Source of the DNA: Cryptosporangium minutisporangium
GTDB lineage: Bacteria; Actinomycetota; Actinomycetes; Mycobacteriales; Cryptosporangiaceae
DNA length: 64,000 bases
NCBI RefSeq assembly: GCF_039536245.1
Contig: NZ_BAAAYN010000004.1
Coordinates: 78,914-142,913 of the forward strand
Direction: 5' to 3'
Below, in pieces: positions 12,060 to 22,019 of this stretch. Below the pieces are notes generated by a model, which was given only the letters and a program-made list of their open reading frames with translations, did not search any database and had not been told where the DNA came from. The number at the start of each line of letters is the position of its first letter. Position 1 is the first letter of the stretch. The translations under genes and the position numbers were made by a program.

Positions 12060-12533
12060 TCAGCTGCGGTCGGTGCTGCCCTTGGCCGGATCCGCGGTCG
12101 GGTCGGCTGGGAGGTCCGCGGCAGGGCGGGCTGCTGCTGGCTTCTCCTCCACGGGCGTGTCGACGACGGGCGCGACCGCGATCTGCTCGTCGTCCGGGTC
12201 GAGGGCGTCCTCGTCGGGCACCAGGCCGGCCTTCATGGCCTCCTCGTCGGTGAGCACCTTGGCGATCGCGGCCCGCGCGTAGCGGTTCGTCACGCCGGGC
12301 GAGACCTCGAGGAGGACCGAGTCACCCTCGGTGGACACCACGGTGCCGTACAGACCGCCCAGGGTCATGACCGGCGCGCCCTCTTCCACCGCGTTCTGCA
12401 TCTGCGTCATCTGCTTGCGGCGCTGCGACTGCGGTCGGATGACCAGGAAGTACATCAGCGCGAACACACCGACCAGGAGCAGCAGCGGCAGGATGCTCCC
12501 GCCGCCTCCAGTCTGTTCTGCGGCGTTTACCAC
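12060..12533 (-). CDS. yajC: YajC family preprotein translocase subunit
   Basis: Accessory subunit of SecDF. The 157-residue product has a single membrane helix (LPLLLLVGVFALMYFLVI) followed by the YajC motif RPQSQRRKQMTQMQNAVEEGA and the beta-strand segment VMTLGGLYGTVVS. The GTG at 12533 is preferred because GAAAGGG lies 6 nt upstream; a GTG at 12548 is in frame. The C-terminal 60 residues are acidic and Pro/Ala-rich, beyond the family core. It lies 194 bp upstream of secD on the same strand. Confidence 0.92.
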   Translation of the reverse strand: MVNAAEQTGGGGSILPLLLLVGVFALMYFLVIRPQSQRRKQMTQMQNAVEEGAPVMTLGGLYGTVVSTEGDSVLLEVSPGVTNRYARAAIAKVLTDEEAMKAGLVPDEDALDPDDEQIAVAPVVDTPVEEKPAAARPAADLPADPTADPAKGSTDRS

Positions 12534-12743
12534 GGAGGGCCCTTTCACACATCGGTCAGCGGGGTGTTGCGAGGGTGCGACTGCGGAAGTCTAGTAGCAG
12601 ACGCTCAACGAGCCGCCACGCGGTGACCCTCCGCAGCAGAACGGGTCGCCGCCGGCGCCCGTGGTGGCGCTCACCCGGAGCGTGAACGACCCGCGCACCG
12701 GCATCGTTCCGCCGCTCCCGACCGCCGCACGCCCCGGGGTGGG

Positions 12744-13859
12744 TCAGGGAGCGGAGCGGAAACTGCCTCCGAACAGATCGTCGGGGTCGGGAGCCACCGC
12801 GCCGGCGGTGCCGGCGGCGAGGGCGGCGGATGATCCGGGCGGCGGCGTCCGGCCGAGATGGGCCCAGGCCGCAGGCGTGGCGACCCGGCCGCGCGGCGTC
12901 CGGGCGAGCAACCCGGCCCGCACCAGGAACGGCTCCGCGACCTCCTCGACGGTGCCCGGCTCCTCCCCCACCGCCACGGCCAGCGTCGAGAGGCCCACCG
13001 GTCCGCCGCCGAACGACGTCACCAGCGCGTCGAGCACCGCACGGTCGAGCCGGTCGAGGCCCACCCGGTCCACCTCGTACACCGTCAGAGCGGCCCGGGC
13101 GATCTCCTCGGTGACCTCCCCGTCCGCCCGTACCTCGGCGTAGTCGCGGACGCGGCGCAGCAGCCGGTTCGCGATCCGTGGTGTACCGCGGGACCGACTC
13201 GCGATCTCCGCCGTCCCCGCCGCGTCGATCCGCACCCCGAGGATGGCCGCGGACCGCATGAGCACCTTCTGCAGATCCTTCGGGTCGTAGAAGTCCAGGT
13301 GCGCGACGAACCCGAAGCGGTCGCGCAGCGGCCCGGTCAGTAGTCCCGAACGGGTGGTGGCCCCGACCAGCGTGAACGGCTCGACGTCCAGCGGGATCGC
13401 GGTGGCGCCCGGGCCTTTACCGACGACGACGTCGACCCGGAAATCTTCCATCGCCGAGTAGAGCAACTCCTCGGCCGGACGGGCGATCCGGTGGATCTCG
13501 TCGATGAACAGCACATCGCCGGGCGCGAGCGTGGTGAGCACCGCGGCCAGGTCGCCGGACCGTTCGATCGCCGGGCCGCTCGTCACCCGGATCGCGCTGC
13601 CCAGCTCGGCCGCGACGATCATCGCGAGGCTGGTCTTGCCGAGGCCGGGTGGACCGGAGAGGAGGATGTGGTCGGGCGGACGGCTGCGCCGCTGCGCGCT
13701 CTGCAGCAATACCTCGAGCTGCTCGCGGACGCGGTGCTGCCCGATGAACTCCGTGAGTTGCCGCGGCCGCAGGCTCGTCTCGACGTCCCGCTCGTCCGGC
13801 GCCGCGTACGCGGAGACGACGTCCGCCTCCGGTTCGCCCCAGGCCGCCGGGCCGGTCAC
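12744..13859 (-). CDS. ruvB: Holliday junction branch migration helicase RuvB
   Basis: The AAA+ motor that drives Holliday junction migration with RuvA. The 371-residue product has Walker [10 protein letters not shown], Walker B FIDEIHR, sensor GATTRSGLL, and a C-terminal winged helix ([13 protein letters not shown]). The true start is the GTG at 13859 (MTGPAAWGE), overlapping the ruvA stop by 4 bp; the longer open frame upstream runs through ruvA in another frame. Confidence 0.97.
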   Translation of the reverse strand: MTGPAAWGEPEADVVSAYAAPDERDVETSLRPRQLTEFIGQHRVREQLEVLLQSAQRRSRPPDHILLSGPPGLGKTSLAMIVAAELGSAIRVTSGPAIERSGDLAAVLTTLAPGDVLFIDEIHRIARPAEELLYSAMEDFRVDVVVGKGPGATAIPLDVEPFTLVGATTRSGLLTGPLRDRFGFVAHLDFYDPKDLQKVLMRSAAILGVRIDAAGTAEIASRSRGTPRIANRLLRRVRDYAEVRADGEVTEEIARAALTVYEVDRVGLDRLDRAVLDALVTSFGGGPVGLSTLAVAVGEEPGTVEEVAEPFLVRAGLLARTPRGRVATPAAWAHLGRTPPPGSSAALAAGTAGAVAPDPDDLFGGSFRSAP

Positions 13860-14455
13860 CGGTTCCGACCCAGGATCTGGATCGCGCGGCGGAGCGCGGT
13901 GGCCACCTCGACGGGCTTCCCGTCGAAGTCGGCCGCGACGACCGCCACGGCGTCCTCCGCCTCCTTCGCCGACCAGCCGAGACCGGCCAGCCCGTCGCGG
14001 ACCTGCGCCTGCCAGCCGCCCGGCGCGCCGAGGGTGGGCGTGGCGATCGGGTCGACCGCGCCGATCCGGTCGCGCAGTTCGAGCACGAGCCGCTCGGCCC
14101 CCTTCTTGCCGATGCCCGGCACGCGGGTCAGCGCAGCGGTGTCCGCCCCGGCGATCGCCGCGCGGACGGCGTCCGGGGAGTGCACGGCCAGTACCGCGAG
14201 GGCCAAGCGGGGCCCGACGCCGCTCGCCGTCTGCAGCAGCTCGAACAGCGACCGTTCGGCGTCGGACGCAAAACCGTAGAGGGTCAGTGAGTCCTCGCGG
14301 ACGACCAGGCTGGTGGCCAGGCGGGCCGGGGACCCGACCCGCAGGCCGGCGAGCGTGGCGGGCGTGCACTGCACGGCCATGCCGACACCACCGACCTCGA
14401 CCACCGCGCCGTCCGGCCCGACGGCCGCGACCTCCCCGCGGACCGACGCGATCAC
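13856..14455 (-). CDS. ruvA: Holliday junction DNA-binding protein RuvA
   Basis: Binds four-way junctions and loads RuvB. The 199-residue product begins [13 protein letters not shown] (typical OB-fold start). It carries two helix-hairpin-helix motifs ([14 protein letters not shown] and [16 protein letters not shown]) and a C-terminal RuvB-binding domain ending in [11 protein letters not shown]. The GTG start at 14455 overlaps the ruvC stop (GTGA). Confidence 0.96.
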   Translation of the reverse strand: MIASVRGEVAAVGPDGAVVEVGGVGMAVQCTPATLAGLRVGSPARLATSLVVREDSLTLYGFASDAERSLFELLQTASGVGPRLALAVLAVHSPDAVRAAIAGADTAALTRVPGIGKKGAERLVLELRDRIGAVDPIATPTLGAPGGWQAQVRDGLAGLGWSAKEAEDAVAVVAADFDGKPVEVATALRRAIQILGRNR

Positions 14456-15072
14456 GCGCCCACCCCCGGCTGCTCCGCTACCGGGCCGACGTCTCGCGGC
14501 TGCGGGGCTCCCGGCTCGGAGCGCGGCACCGGCGCCGGCCGGACAGGCGCCGCCGCGCGGGCGTTGGTCCTGGCCAGCGCGGCCGCCAGGCGGGCCTGGG
14601 TCGGCGCCCGCCAGAGGTGACAGATCGCGAGCGCCAGCGCGTCCGCCGCGTCGGCGGGCTTCGGCGTGGCCGAGAGCCCGAGGATCCGGGTCACCATCAG
14701 GCCGACCTGCGCCTTGTCGGCCGTACCCGACCCGGTGACGGCGGCCTTGACCTCCGACGGAGTGTGCAGCGCGACCGGCAGACCGGCACGCGTCGCGGCC
14801 ACGATCGCCATTGCCGCCGCCTGCGCGGTGCCCATCACGGTGCGGACGTTGTGCTGGCTGAACACCCGCTCCACCGCGACGACCTCGGGGCGATGTTCCT
14901 CGATCGCCGCGGCCAGCGCGTCGGCGATCGACACCAGCCGATGGCCGAGCTCCGCGTCCGCCGGGGTACGGATCACGTCCACGTGGACGAGGCCGCACCG
15001 CCGACCCGGCGCCCCGTCCACCACACCGACCCCGCAGCGGGTGAGACCCGGATCGACCCCGAGCACGCGCAA
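14452..15072 (-). CDS. ruvC: Crossover junction endodeoxyribonuclease RuvC
   Basis: Resolves Holliday junctions. The 206-residue product has the N-terminal acidic residue in [16 protein letters not shown], the second in VAVERVF and the C-terminal [12 protein letters not shown], which together build the RNase H-like active site. Start is probably the TTG at 15072, supported by GGAGG 9 nt upstream; a GTG two codons later is the alternative. First gene of the ruvCAB operon. The last 50 residues are a low-complexity tail. Confidence 0.95.
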   Translation of the reverse strand: MRVLGVDPGLTRCGVGVVDGAPGRRCGLVHVDVIRTPADAELGHRLVSIADALAAAIEEHRPEVVAVERVFSQHNVRTVMGTAQAAAMAIVAATRAGLPVALHTPSEVKAAVTGSGTADKAQVGLMVTRILGLSATPKPADAADALALAICHLWRAPTQARLAAALARTNARAAAPVRPAPVPRSEPGAPQPRDVGPVAEQPGVGA

Positions 15073-15180
15073 GCCCGTCCACCTCCGTACAGCTGTTCGG
15101 TACGGAACGGATCAAACCACAGTCCGGAGGCCGTACACCAAAGGCCAGCAGCCCGGCGTGCTGAACCGTTGGCGCACGGC

Positions 15181-15930
15181 CTAGCCGACCTCGGCCATGA
15201 CCTCGTCGGAGACGTCGAAGTTCGCGTACACGTTCTGCACGTCGTCGCTGTCTTCCAGCGCGTCGATCAGCTTGAACACCTTGCGCGCGGCCTCGGCGTC
15301 CAGCGGGATCTGCATGCTCGGCACGAAGCTGGAGTCGGCCGAGTCGTAGTCGATGCCGGCGTCCTGCAGCGCGGTGCGCACCGCGACCAGGTCGGTCGGC
15401 TCGCAGACGACCTCGAACTCCTCGCCGAGGTCGTTGACCTCCTCGGCACCGGCCTCCAGCACCGCCATCAGGACGTCGTCCTCGGTCAGTTCGCCCTTTC
15501 CGACGATGATGACGCCCTTGCGGTGGAACAGGTACGAGACGCTGCCCGGGTCGGCCATCTGGCCACCGTTGCGGGTCATCGCGGTGCGCACCTCGGAGGC
15601 CGCGCGGTTGCGGTTGTCGGTGAGGCACTCGATCAGCACCGCGACGCCGTTCGGGCCGTAACCCTCGTAGGTGATCGTCTGGTAGTCGGCGCCACCGCCC
15701 TCGGCGCCGGAGCCACGCTTGACCGCGCGGTCGATGTTGTCGTTCGGGACCGAGCTCTTCTTCGCTTTCTGGATGGCGTCGTAGAGCGTCGGGTTACCCG
15801 CTGGGTCGCCACCGCCGGTGCGGGCCGCGACCTCGACGTTCTTGATCAGCTTGGCGAACATCTTGCCGCGCTTGGCGTCGATGACGGCCTTCTTGTGCTT
15901 CGTGGTAGCCCATTTGGAGTGGCCGCTCAC
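15181..15930 (-). CDS. yebC: YebC/PmpR family protein
   Basis: A 249-residue member of the YebC family, known variously as DNA-binding regulators or as translation factors that relieve stalling at proline stretches. The N-terminal signature [23 protein letters not shown] is complete, as are RGSGAEGG and the central [12 protein letters not shown]. Its start overlaps the pdxT stop by 4 bp, and ruvC lies 108 bp downstream on the same strand. The pdx-yebC-ruv order is common in actinomycetes. Confidence 0.95.
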   Translation of the reverse strand: MSGHSKWATTKHKKAVIDAKRGKMFAKLIKNVEVAARTGGGDPAGNPTLYDAIQKAKKSSVPNDNIDRAVKRGSGAEGGGADYQTITYEGYGPNGVAVLIECLTDNRNRAASEVRTAMTRNGGQMADPGSVSYLFHRKGVIIVGKGELTEDDVLMAVLEAGAEEVNDLGEEFEVVCEPTDLVAVRTALQDAGIDYDSADSSFVPSMQIPLDAEAARKVFKLIDALEDSDDVQNVYANFDVSDEVMAEVG

Positions 15931-16595
15931 CGTACTGCCTCCTCGATCGTCCGCTCGTCGGTCGTGCCCCTCCCCCGGAGACCGGGTTCCCGCAGCCCTC
16001 GTAGCACCATTTCGACGAACAAACCGTGCACGCGGAGATCTCCGGTGAGCTCCGGGTGGAAGGAGGTCGCCAGCAAGTTGCCCTGGCGGACCGCGACGAT
16101 CCTACCGTCCGCCGGGCCACCGCTTACCCGGGCGAGGATCTCGACGTCCGGGCCGGTGCTCTCCACCCACGGAGCGCGGATGAAAACCGCGTGCACCGGA
16201 TCGCCGTCGACGCCGTTGAACACCAGGTCGGTCTCGAACGAGTCGACCTGCCGTCCGAACGCGTTACGGCGTACCACCATGTCGATGCCGCCGAAGCTCT
16301 CCTGGTCGGGTCGCCCGTCCAGCACGGTTCCGGCCAGCATGATCATTCCGGCGCACGAGCCGTAGACCGGCATCCCGTCGGCGATCCGCTCCCGGATCGG
16401 ATCGAGCAGTTCGAACACCGTGGACAGCCGGCTCATCGTGGTCGACTCACCACCCGGCACGACCATGCCGTCCACCGCCGCCAGCTCGCCGGGGCGTCGC
16501 ACCGGCACCGCGTCGGCCCCCGCGGAGCGTAGGGCGTGCAGGTGTTCGCGGACATCGCCCTGCAGGGCGAACACACCAATGACGGGAGAACTCAC
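15927..16595 (-). CDS. pdxT: Pyridoxal 5'-phosphate synthase glutaminase subunit
   Basis: Releases ammonia from glutamine for PdxS. The 222-residue class I amidotransferase has the GGESTT loop, nucleophile cysteine in GSCAGMI, and the catalytic His-Glu pair in [12 protein letters not shown] start at 16595. It follows pdxS by 72 bp on the same strand and overlaps yebC, so the three are probably transcribed together. Confidence 0.96.
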   Translation of the reverse strand: MSSPVIGVFALQGDVREHLHALRSAGADAVPVRRPGELAAVDGMVVPGGESTTMSRLSTVFELLDPIRERIADGMPVYGSCAGMIMLAGTVLDGRPDQESFGGIDMVVRRNAFGRQVDSFETDLVFNGVDGDPVHAVFIRAPWVESTGPDVEILARVSGGPADGRIVAVRQGNLLATSFHPELTGDLRVHGLFVEMVLRGLREPGLRGRGTTDERTIEEAVR

Positions 16596-16667
16596 GGAAT
16601 TCCAGTCTACGGTCCGGGACGGACGACGGCCCGCGCTCCCGCGCGGGCCGTCTCGATCAGGGGTGGG

Positions 16668-17588
16668 TCACCAGCCGCGGGACGCGTACTTCTGGTCCGC
16701 GGGCAACGTGTCGACGTTCAGCCCGACCATCGCCTCGCCGAGGCCACGGGAGACCTTCGCGATGACGTCGGGGTCGTCGTGGAACGTGGTGGCCTTGACG
16801 ATCGCCTCGGCCCGCTTCACCGGGTCGCCCGATTTGAAGATGCCGGAGCCGACGAAGACACCCTCGGCGCCGAGCTGCATCATCATCGCGGCGTCGGCCG
16901 GGGTGGCGATACCACCGGCGGTGAACAGCACGACCGGCAGCTTACCGAGCGTCGCCACCTCCTTGACCAGCTCGTACGGCGCCTGCAGGTTCTTCGCCGC
17001 GACGAACAGCTCGGTCTCGTCGAGCGTGGACAGCCGCCGGATCTCACCGCGGATCGACCGCATGTGCCGGGTCGCCTCGACGACGTTGCCGGTGCCGGCC
17101 TCGCCCTTGGAGCGGATCATCGCCGCACCCTCGGCGATCCGCCGCAGCGCCTCACCCAGGTTGGTCGCGCCGCAGACGAACGGCACGGTGAACGCCCACT
17201 TGTCGATGTGGTGCGCCTCGTCGGCCGGGGTCAGCACCTCGGACTCGTCCACGTAGTCGACGCCGAGCGCCTGCAGGACCTGGGCCTCGACGAAGTGCCC
17301 GATCCGGGCCTTGGCCATCACCGGGATCGACACCGCGGCGACGATGCCCTCGACCATGTCCGGGTCGCTCATCCGGGCGACGCCGCCCTGGGCGCGGATG
17401 TCGGCGGGCACGCGCTCCAGCGCCATCACCGCGACCGCGCCTGCGTCCTCGGCGATCTTCGCCTGCTCCGGCGTGACGACGTCCATGATCACGCCGCCCT
17501 TGAGCATCTCGGCCATGCCGCGCTTGACCCGGGCGGTCCCGGTGGTGCCTACCGGCTGGTCGGACGTGGGGTTGGTCTGGGCGGACAC
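16668..17588 (-). CDS. pdxS: Pyridoxal 5'-phosphate synthase lyase subunit
   Basis: Condenses ribose 5-phosphate, glyceraldehyde 3-phosphate and ammonia to PLP. The 306-residue product shows the family core: [38 protein letters not shown], and the phosphate-binding [19 protein letters not shown]. The GTG at 17588 ([11 protein letters not shown]) is preferred, with GAAAGG about 10 nt upstream; the open frame extends 23 codons further without similarity. PLP made here also serves SelA in this window. Confidence 0.97.
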   Translation of the reverse strand: MSAQTNPTSDQPVGTTGTARVKRGMAEMLKGGVIMDVVTPEQAKIAEDAGAVAVMALERVPADIRAQGGVARMSDPDMVEGIVAAVSIPVMAKARIGHFVEAQVLQALGVDYVDESEVLTPADEAHHIDKWAFTVPFVCGATNLGEALRRIAEGAAMIRSKGEAGTGNVVEATRHMRSIRGEIRRLSTLDETELFVAAKNLQAPYELVKEVATLGKLPVVLFTAGGIATPADAAMMMQLGAEGVFVGSGIFKSGDPVKRAEAIVKATTFHDDPDVIAKVSRGLGEAMVGLNVDTLPADQKYASRGW

Positions 17589-17696
17589 GGCTATGCGGCC
17601 TTTCGATCGGCGTGCACTGAAAACAGGAGGCGACGTGAGTCGGAGCGGGTCGCCCACCAGAGAAACTTCTTCATCGTAGCTCCGGCGACGGTGACC

Positions 17697-18305
17697 TCAC
17701 GACTGGCCGGTTGTGGCCCTTCCGACATCCTCGACGGCCGCCGTTCGCAGGTCGGCTGCGGCGCGGGCCAGCCGGACCGCCTCCCGCTCCTGGCGTTCGT
17801 GGACGAGCGCGTCCAGGTCCAGCTCGTCGACGTCGAAGTACTGCGGCAGCGGCGCCCGCCGCGCCAGCCAGAACGTCCGCGGGATGCGGGCCGTGCGCAG
17901 CGAGCGGGTGTCGCGCACCGCGTCGTTGTACACCTGCCGGGCGACGCCCAGGCGGCGGTTCGCGGCGAGCAGCGTGGGCGCGTCCAGCGCGTCGACGCCG
18001 AGGTTCCGCAACTCGCGGACGAGGTCGTTCTCGGCGCCCTGGCGCGCGTCGGAGTCGGGGTGGCCGCTGGTCAACGCCACTGCGGCGGCGGCGCGGGCCT
18101 CGGCGGCGACGTCCCCGGGCAGCTGACGGGCGGCCTCCGCACGACGGCCGAGTTGCTCCTCGAGCGCATCCCGGGCGGCGGCGGTGCGGGCGGTCAGCCG
18201 GGCGATGCGACGGGACAGCCACCAGACGTAGAGCAGGACGAGCACCAGCGCCACAGCGATGACGACCGGCCAGTCCACGAGGTCGACTGTATCGGGTGCG
18301 TGCAT
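17697..18305 (-). CDS. Probable LemA-like membrane protein
   Basis: A 202-residue protein with one N-terminal membrane helix (VVIAVALVLVLLYVWWL) followed by a long helical, coiled-coil-prone Ala/Arg/Glu region. The later segment LGVARQVYNDAVRDTRSLRTARIP followed by FWLARRAPLPQYFDVDE resembles the helical core of LemA proteins (AR-YN-V then a Pro and a YF motif). The function of LemA proteins is not settled. The ATG at 18305 has no clear ribosome-binding site. It lies between pdxS and pimA on the same strand. Confidence 0.55.
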   Translation of the reverse strand: MHAPDTVDLVDWPVVIAVALVLVLLYVWWLSRRIARLTARTAAARDALEEQLGRRAEAARQLPGDVAAEARAAAAVALTSGHPDSDARQGAENDLVRELRNLGVDALDAPTLLAANRRLGVARQVYNDAVRDTRSLRTARIPRTFWLARRAPLPQYFDVDELDLDALVHERQEREAVRLARAAADLRTAAVEDVGRATTGQS

Positions 18306-18458
18306 CAGGATTGTTTCGGCGTGATGGTTATGACAGCGGACGGTAAACGCCGCGATCACACGCGCCCGCGCTCATCCGGTCACGAAGGGCCCAGTCGCTC
18401 CGTACGGGTGGAGTCGGCCCTCGTGCGTGCAGTCGGTCGTTACGGACCCAACCGCTCG
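18306..18458. other. Intergenic region with short degenerate repeats
   Basis: 153 bp between pimA and the LemA-like gene. Related segments CGCTCCGTACGGGTGGAGTCG, CGGTCGTTACGGACC and CGCTCGTTACGGGCGCAGTCG recur every 25-35 bp. No RNA gene or ORF is evident. Confidence 0.3.
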
Positions 18459-19658
18459 TTACGGGCGCAGTCGTTCCCGGAGGTAGTGGGGCAGGCGGTG
18501 GGTGGAGACCTCGTCGGCATCGGTCACCGTCGGCTCGCTCGGGTACGCGGCGATCGCACTCTGGTACACGTCCACCACGCGGGCCGCCACCACCGGCCAG
18601 TCGAACGCGGCCACCGTCGACCGGCCGAGCGCCGCCAGCGCCCGCCGCCGCGGCGGGTCGTCGAGCAGCTGGCCGATGCACGCGGCCAGCGCCGCCGGCT
18701 GCCCGGTCGGGAACAGCGCCCCGGCCCGCCCGTCGTCGAGGACCCGGCGGAACGCGTCCAGGTCGCTGGCGACGATCGTCGCGCCGGCGGCCATCGCCTC
18801 GGTCAGGATGATCCCGAACGACTCCCCGCCGGTGTTCGGGGCCACGTACACGTCGACGCTGCGCAGCATCCGCGCCTTGTCGGTCTCCGAGACCATGCCG
18901 AGCAGCGTCACCCGGGGGCGCAGCGCGCGCGGCAGGGCGTCCAGCGCGTCGTCGGCGTCCCCGGGGCCGGCGACCAGCAGCCGCAGCCCTGGCCTCTCCG
19001 GCGCCAACTGCGCGAACGCGTCGGCGAGCACGGTGAAGCCCTTGCGCGGCTCCCCGAACCGTCCGAGGAACCCGAGCGCGCCGCCCTCGCCCGGCCATCC
19101 CGGCAGCGGAGCCGCGTCGCCGAACTTCCCGACCGCGACCCCGTTCGGGATCTCCACCGCTCCCCCGTCCAGGTGCTCGACCTGCACCCGGCGGGCCAGC
19201 GCGGAGACCGCGATCCGTGCGGTGATCTTCTCCAGCACCGGCTGCAGCGCGCTGTGCACGGCGGCGAGCGTCCGCGACCGCTGGGTGGCGGTGTGGAACG
19301 TCGCCACGATCGGACCGGTCGCGACGACGCAGGCCAGCAGCGACAGCGAAGGCGCGATCGGCTCGTGCACGTGCAGCACGTCGAACCGGCCGTCGCGCAG
19401 CCACCGCCGCACCCGGGCCAGCGAGAGCGGGCCGAATGCCAGCCGGGCCACCGACCCGTTGTACGGCACCGGCACCGCCCGCCCGGCCGGTACGACGTAC
19501 TCCGGCAGCCCCGGGCCACCCTCCGGTGGCTCCTCGGCCGGCGCCAGCACCGATACCTCGTGGCCCAGCCCGATCAGGGCCTCGGCCAGGTCCCGGACGT
19601 GCGCCTGCACGCCGCCGGGAACGTCGAAGGAGTAGGGGCAGACAATTCCGATGCGCAT
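18459..19658 (-). CDS. pimA: Phosphatidylinositol alpha-mannosyltransferase
   Basis: Transfers the first mannose from GDP-mannose to phosphatidylinositol at the inner face of the membrane. The 399-residue GT4 protein starts MRIGIVCPYSFDVPGGVQ, with the acceptor-side loop, HVHEPIAPS, the GRFGEPRKGF nucleotide-sugar region and the EX7E motif in GGESFGIILTEAMAAG. The ATG at 19658 starts the family core; the longer open frame is not coding. It sits directly behind the PIM acyltransferase and pgsA, the standard PIM operon. Confidence 0.94.
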   Translation of the reverse strand: MRIGIVCPYSFDVPGGVQAHVRDLAEALIGLGHEVSVLAPAEEPPEGGPGLPEYVVPAGRAVPVPYNGSVARLAFGPLSLARVRRWLRDGRFDVLHVHEPIAPSLSLLACVVATGPIVATFHTATQRSRTLAAVHSALQPVLEKITARIAVSALARRVQVEHLDGGAVEIPNGVAVGKFGDAAPLPGWPGEGGALGFLGRFGEPRKGFTVLADAFAQLAPERPGLRLLVAGPGDADDALDALPRALRPRVTLLGMVSETDKARMLRSVDVYVAPNTGGESFGIILTEAMAAGATIVASDLDAFRRVLDDGRAGALFPTGQPAALAACIGQLLDDPPRRRALAALGRSTVAAFDWPVVAARVVDVYQSAIAAYPSEPTVTDADEVSTHRLPHYLRERLRP

Positions 19659-19675
19659 CCGTGCGTCCTCGGCGG

Positions 19676-20737
19676 TCAGTCGGTCGTCCGCCGCCGCCTC
19701 GGCGGCAGGTCGGCCAGCCAGAGCGGTTGCAGCATGTGCCAGTCGGACGGATGCTCCGCGATTCCCTCCGCGAGCGCGTCGGCGACCCGCTGCGTCACGG
19801 CGGCGATCCGCGCCGGGTCCCGGTGGTCCGCTCGTTCCATCACTACGCTCTGCGGCGAGCCACCGTCGCTCCGGGCGCCACCGTCCACAGCATCGCCGTC
19901 CGCGTGCACCTCCGCCTGGGTGGCGTCCGGCGCCGACGTGGCCGCCTCGGTTGCCACCGCACTCCGGGGCGCCGCCTCCGGGCCGGTCTCGATCGGGCCG
20001 ATCAGGCGGGCCCGGGTCGCCGGGCCGTCGGTCCACAGCGCCAGCCCGTAGAGCGGCGCACCCGTACGCAGCGCCAGCACCGCCGGACCGGCCGGCATCT
20101 TCGTCCGCTCGCCGAAGAAGTCCACCTCGACGCCGCGCGCCGACAGGTCACGGTCGGCGAGCAGAACGACAACGCGGCCGTCCCGCAACCGCTCGGTGAG
20201 CACGTCCAGCGGCGGCCGCGAGGCACCGGTGAGCGGCAGGATCTCCATGCCCAGCGCCCGCCGGAACGCAAGGAACCGCTGGTAGACGTCCTCCGGCTTG
20301 AGCCGCTCGGCGACCGTGGTGACCGGCACGCCGTGCAGCGTCGCCCACGCACCGGCCAGGTCCCAGTTCCCGGCGTGCGGGAGCGCGACCACCACGCCCC
20401 GGCCTGCCGCGACAGCCCGGTCGAGCACCTCCGCGTTCTCCAGCACGAACCGCTGCTGGATGTCCTCGTGTGACCACTCGGGCAGGCGGAACGCCTCGTG
20501 GTAGTAGCGCGCGTACGACTGCAGACCGCGCTTGACCAGGCGATTCAGCTCGTCCTCGGACATCTCCGGCCCGACGACCCGGCGCAGGTTGGCGGCGAGC
20601 CGACGCGGGCCGGCGCCGCCGCGTCCGGCGAACCAGCCGGCGCCCGCCTCGAACAGCCTCCGGACCGGGCGCTCCGGGAGGACCCGGATCAGCTTCCACC
20701 CCGCGGCGTACGCCGCGCTCGTCACCCGCTCGTTCAC
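19676..20737 (-). CDS. patA: Phosphatidylinositol mannoside acyltransferase
   Basis: Acylates the mannose of PIM. The 353-residue product belongs to the LpxL/HtrB acyltransferase superfamily. The catalytic block is PHAGNWDLAGAW (HX4D), followed by LLADRDLSARGVEVDFFGE. The GTG at 20737 (MNERVTSAAYAAGWKLIR) overlaps the pgsA stop by 4 bp. A segment at about 264-300 (Ala, Asp, Ser and Gly-rich) interrupts the C-terminal part and appears to be a lineage-specific insert. Confidence 0.9.
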   Translation of the reverse strand: MNERVTSAAYAAGWKLIRVLPERPVRRLFEAGAGWFAGRGGAGPRRLAANLRRVVGPEMSEDELNRLVKRGLQSYARYYHEAFRLPEWSHEDIQQRFVLENAEVLDRAVAAGRGVVVALPHAGNWDLAGAWATLHGVPVTTVAERLKPEDVYQRFLAFRRALGMEILPLTGASRPPLDVLTERLRDGRVVVLLADRDLSARGVEVDFFGERTKMPAGPAVLALRTGAPLYGLALWTDGPATRARLIGPIETGPEAAPRSAVATEAATSAPDATQAEVHADGDAVDGGARSDGGSPQSVVMERADHRDPARIAAVTQRVADALAEGIAEHPSDWHMLQPLWLADLPPRRRRTTD

Positions 20738-21567
20738 CCCTGCTCCCCGCGCACGTCGGCGGTGGGTTCGGTCGACGCGTCCCCGGCCGGGGCGGCAGCG
20801 CGCCCAGGATCGGCCGGAGTGGCGCCGCGTCCGGGGTCGGCCGGGGAGGCTCTGCGTCCCGGGTCGGCCGGGGCGGCGGGATCCTCGGCGTCGGCCGCGC
20901 GGTCGGTCGGTGTCTGTGACGGGGGCGGCACGGGGCCGGTATCCAGCGGCCGCGCCGGGCGGACCCGGTCGTCGCGGGTCTGGTTCCAGACCGCCCGCAC
21001 CCGCTGCCCGACCGTGAACGCCGCCAGCACGGTGAGCAGCCAGAGCACCGACTCGACGCCACCCGGGACGCCGGTGACCTCCAGGACGCCGCCGATGCCG
21101 ACCAGCACCAGCCGCTCGGTGCGCTCGGCGATGCCGACGTTCGCGGTGAGGCCGAGGCCTTCCGCGCGGGCCTTCGCGTAGGAGACCAGCACGCCGGTGA
21201 TCAGACAGAGCAGCGCCGCCACGCCCGCCGACGTCCGCCCCTCGGAGAACAACCAGTACGCCGCCGCGGCGAAGATCGACGCGTCGGCCAACCGGTCGCA
21301 GGTCGAGTCGAGGAACGCGCCCCACCGGCTCGACCAGCCGCGGGCCCGAGCCATCGCTCCGTCGAGCATGTCGGTCAGCGCGAAGAACGTGATCGCTATC
21401 CCGCCGGCGAGCACGTGCCCGGGAACGACCAGGAAGATCGAGGACAGTACGACACCGGTCGTACCGATCAGGGTCATCGCGTCCGGGGTGAGGCCGGTGC
21501 GCACCAGCGCGGCCCCGATCGGGCCGGTCACGCGGGTGATCCGGGCGCGCGCCAGGACGTTGAGCAT
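20734..21567 (-). CDS. pgsA: Phosphatidylinositol phosphate synthase (CDP-alcohol phosphatidyltransferase)
   Basis: Makes phosphatidylinositol phosphate from CDP-diacylglycerol and inositol phosphate in the membrane. The 277-residue product carries the whole CDP-alcohol motif: DMLDGAMARARGWSSRWG followed by FLDSTCDRLAD (DX2DGX2ARX8GX3DX3D). About six membrane helices are present. The last 65 residues are a proline-rich repetitive tail (PADPGRRASPADPGRGATP). ATG at 21567; longer in-frame extensions have no similarity. First gene of the pgsA-acyltransferase-pimA block. Confidence 0.94.
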   Translation of the reverse strand: MLNVLARARITRVTGPIGAALVRTGLTPDAMTLIGTTGVVLSSIFLVVPGHVLAGGIAITFFALTDMLDGAMARARGWSSRWGAFLDSTCDRLADASIFAAAAYWLFSEGRTSAGVAALLCLITGVLVSYAKARAEGLGLTANVGIAERTERLVLVGIGGVLEVTGVPGGVESVLWLLTVLAAFTVGQRVRAVWNQTRDDRVRPARPLDTGPVPPPSQTPTDRAADAEDPAAPADPGRRASPADPGRGATPADPGRAAAPAGDASTEPTADVRGEQG

Positions 21568-22019
21568 CGGGATCCGTTCTCGAAGGGGTGGCTGCGGCGT
21601 GCCCACGATAGCCGCTACCAGGCCCGGTCCCATCGGGGCGCCGAATCCGGCCCCGGTCGCTGCCCGGGCCGACGGGCCGTGGTCGTCGAATCCTCGACCC
21701 CAGGAGGTCGACGATCCGACAACCACCTGCTCGGCGTAGGGTGCGCCGCTCCTCTTCCGACGGCGCGCCGCCGGAATACGGGCGGCGCGCCGGGGAAGGC
21801 GAGCCCGGGTCACCGGACGTCCGTACCGCCCGACACAATTGGCCGGTCGGATTCGGTGCAGCCCGTCCCAGCGGTCGGCAGGGCTTGCCCCACACCGGGG
21901 CGGCGGTGTGGGATCGATCACACGGATATGTCTTCCGGTGGCTTTGTCTTCCGGTGGCGCGGCCGGGATGCGCGCTAGCCGCCGGCGCAGCGTCCCGGCG
22001 AGCGCGAGGAGGCACCCCG
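21568..22019. other. Divergent intergenic region between pgsA and the EF-G2 gene
   Basis: 452 bp that should carry both divergent promoters. It contains the 48-bp palindrome at 21679-21726. The rest is GC-rich with no convincing ORF or RNA; open frames here are antisense shadows. Confidence 0.5.
21679..21726. repeat. 48-bp palindromic dispersed repeat, copy 1
   Basis: Imperfect inverted repeat: left arm GTGGTCGTCGAATCCTCGAC, short centre with CCCAGGAG, right arm GTCGACGATCCGACAACCAC. It matches the copy at 37345 at 46 of 48 positions. The arms would form a stem of about 20 bp in RNA or single-stranded DNA. Confidence 0.85.

Noticed and set aside
16536-20051. A 1171-codon plus-strand ORF across pdxT, pdxS and pimA
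   Set aside because: It runs antisense to several conserved genes, is very Arg/His/Gln-rich, and has no recognisable domain.
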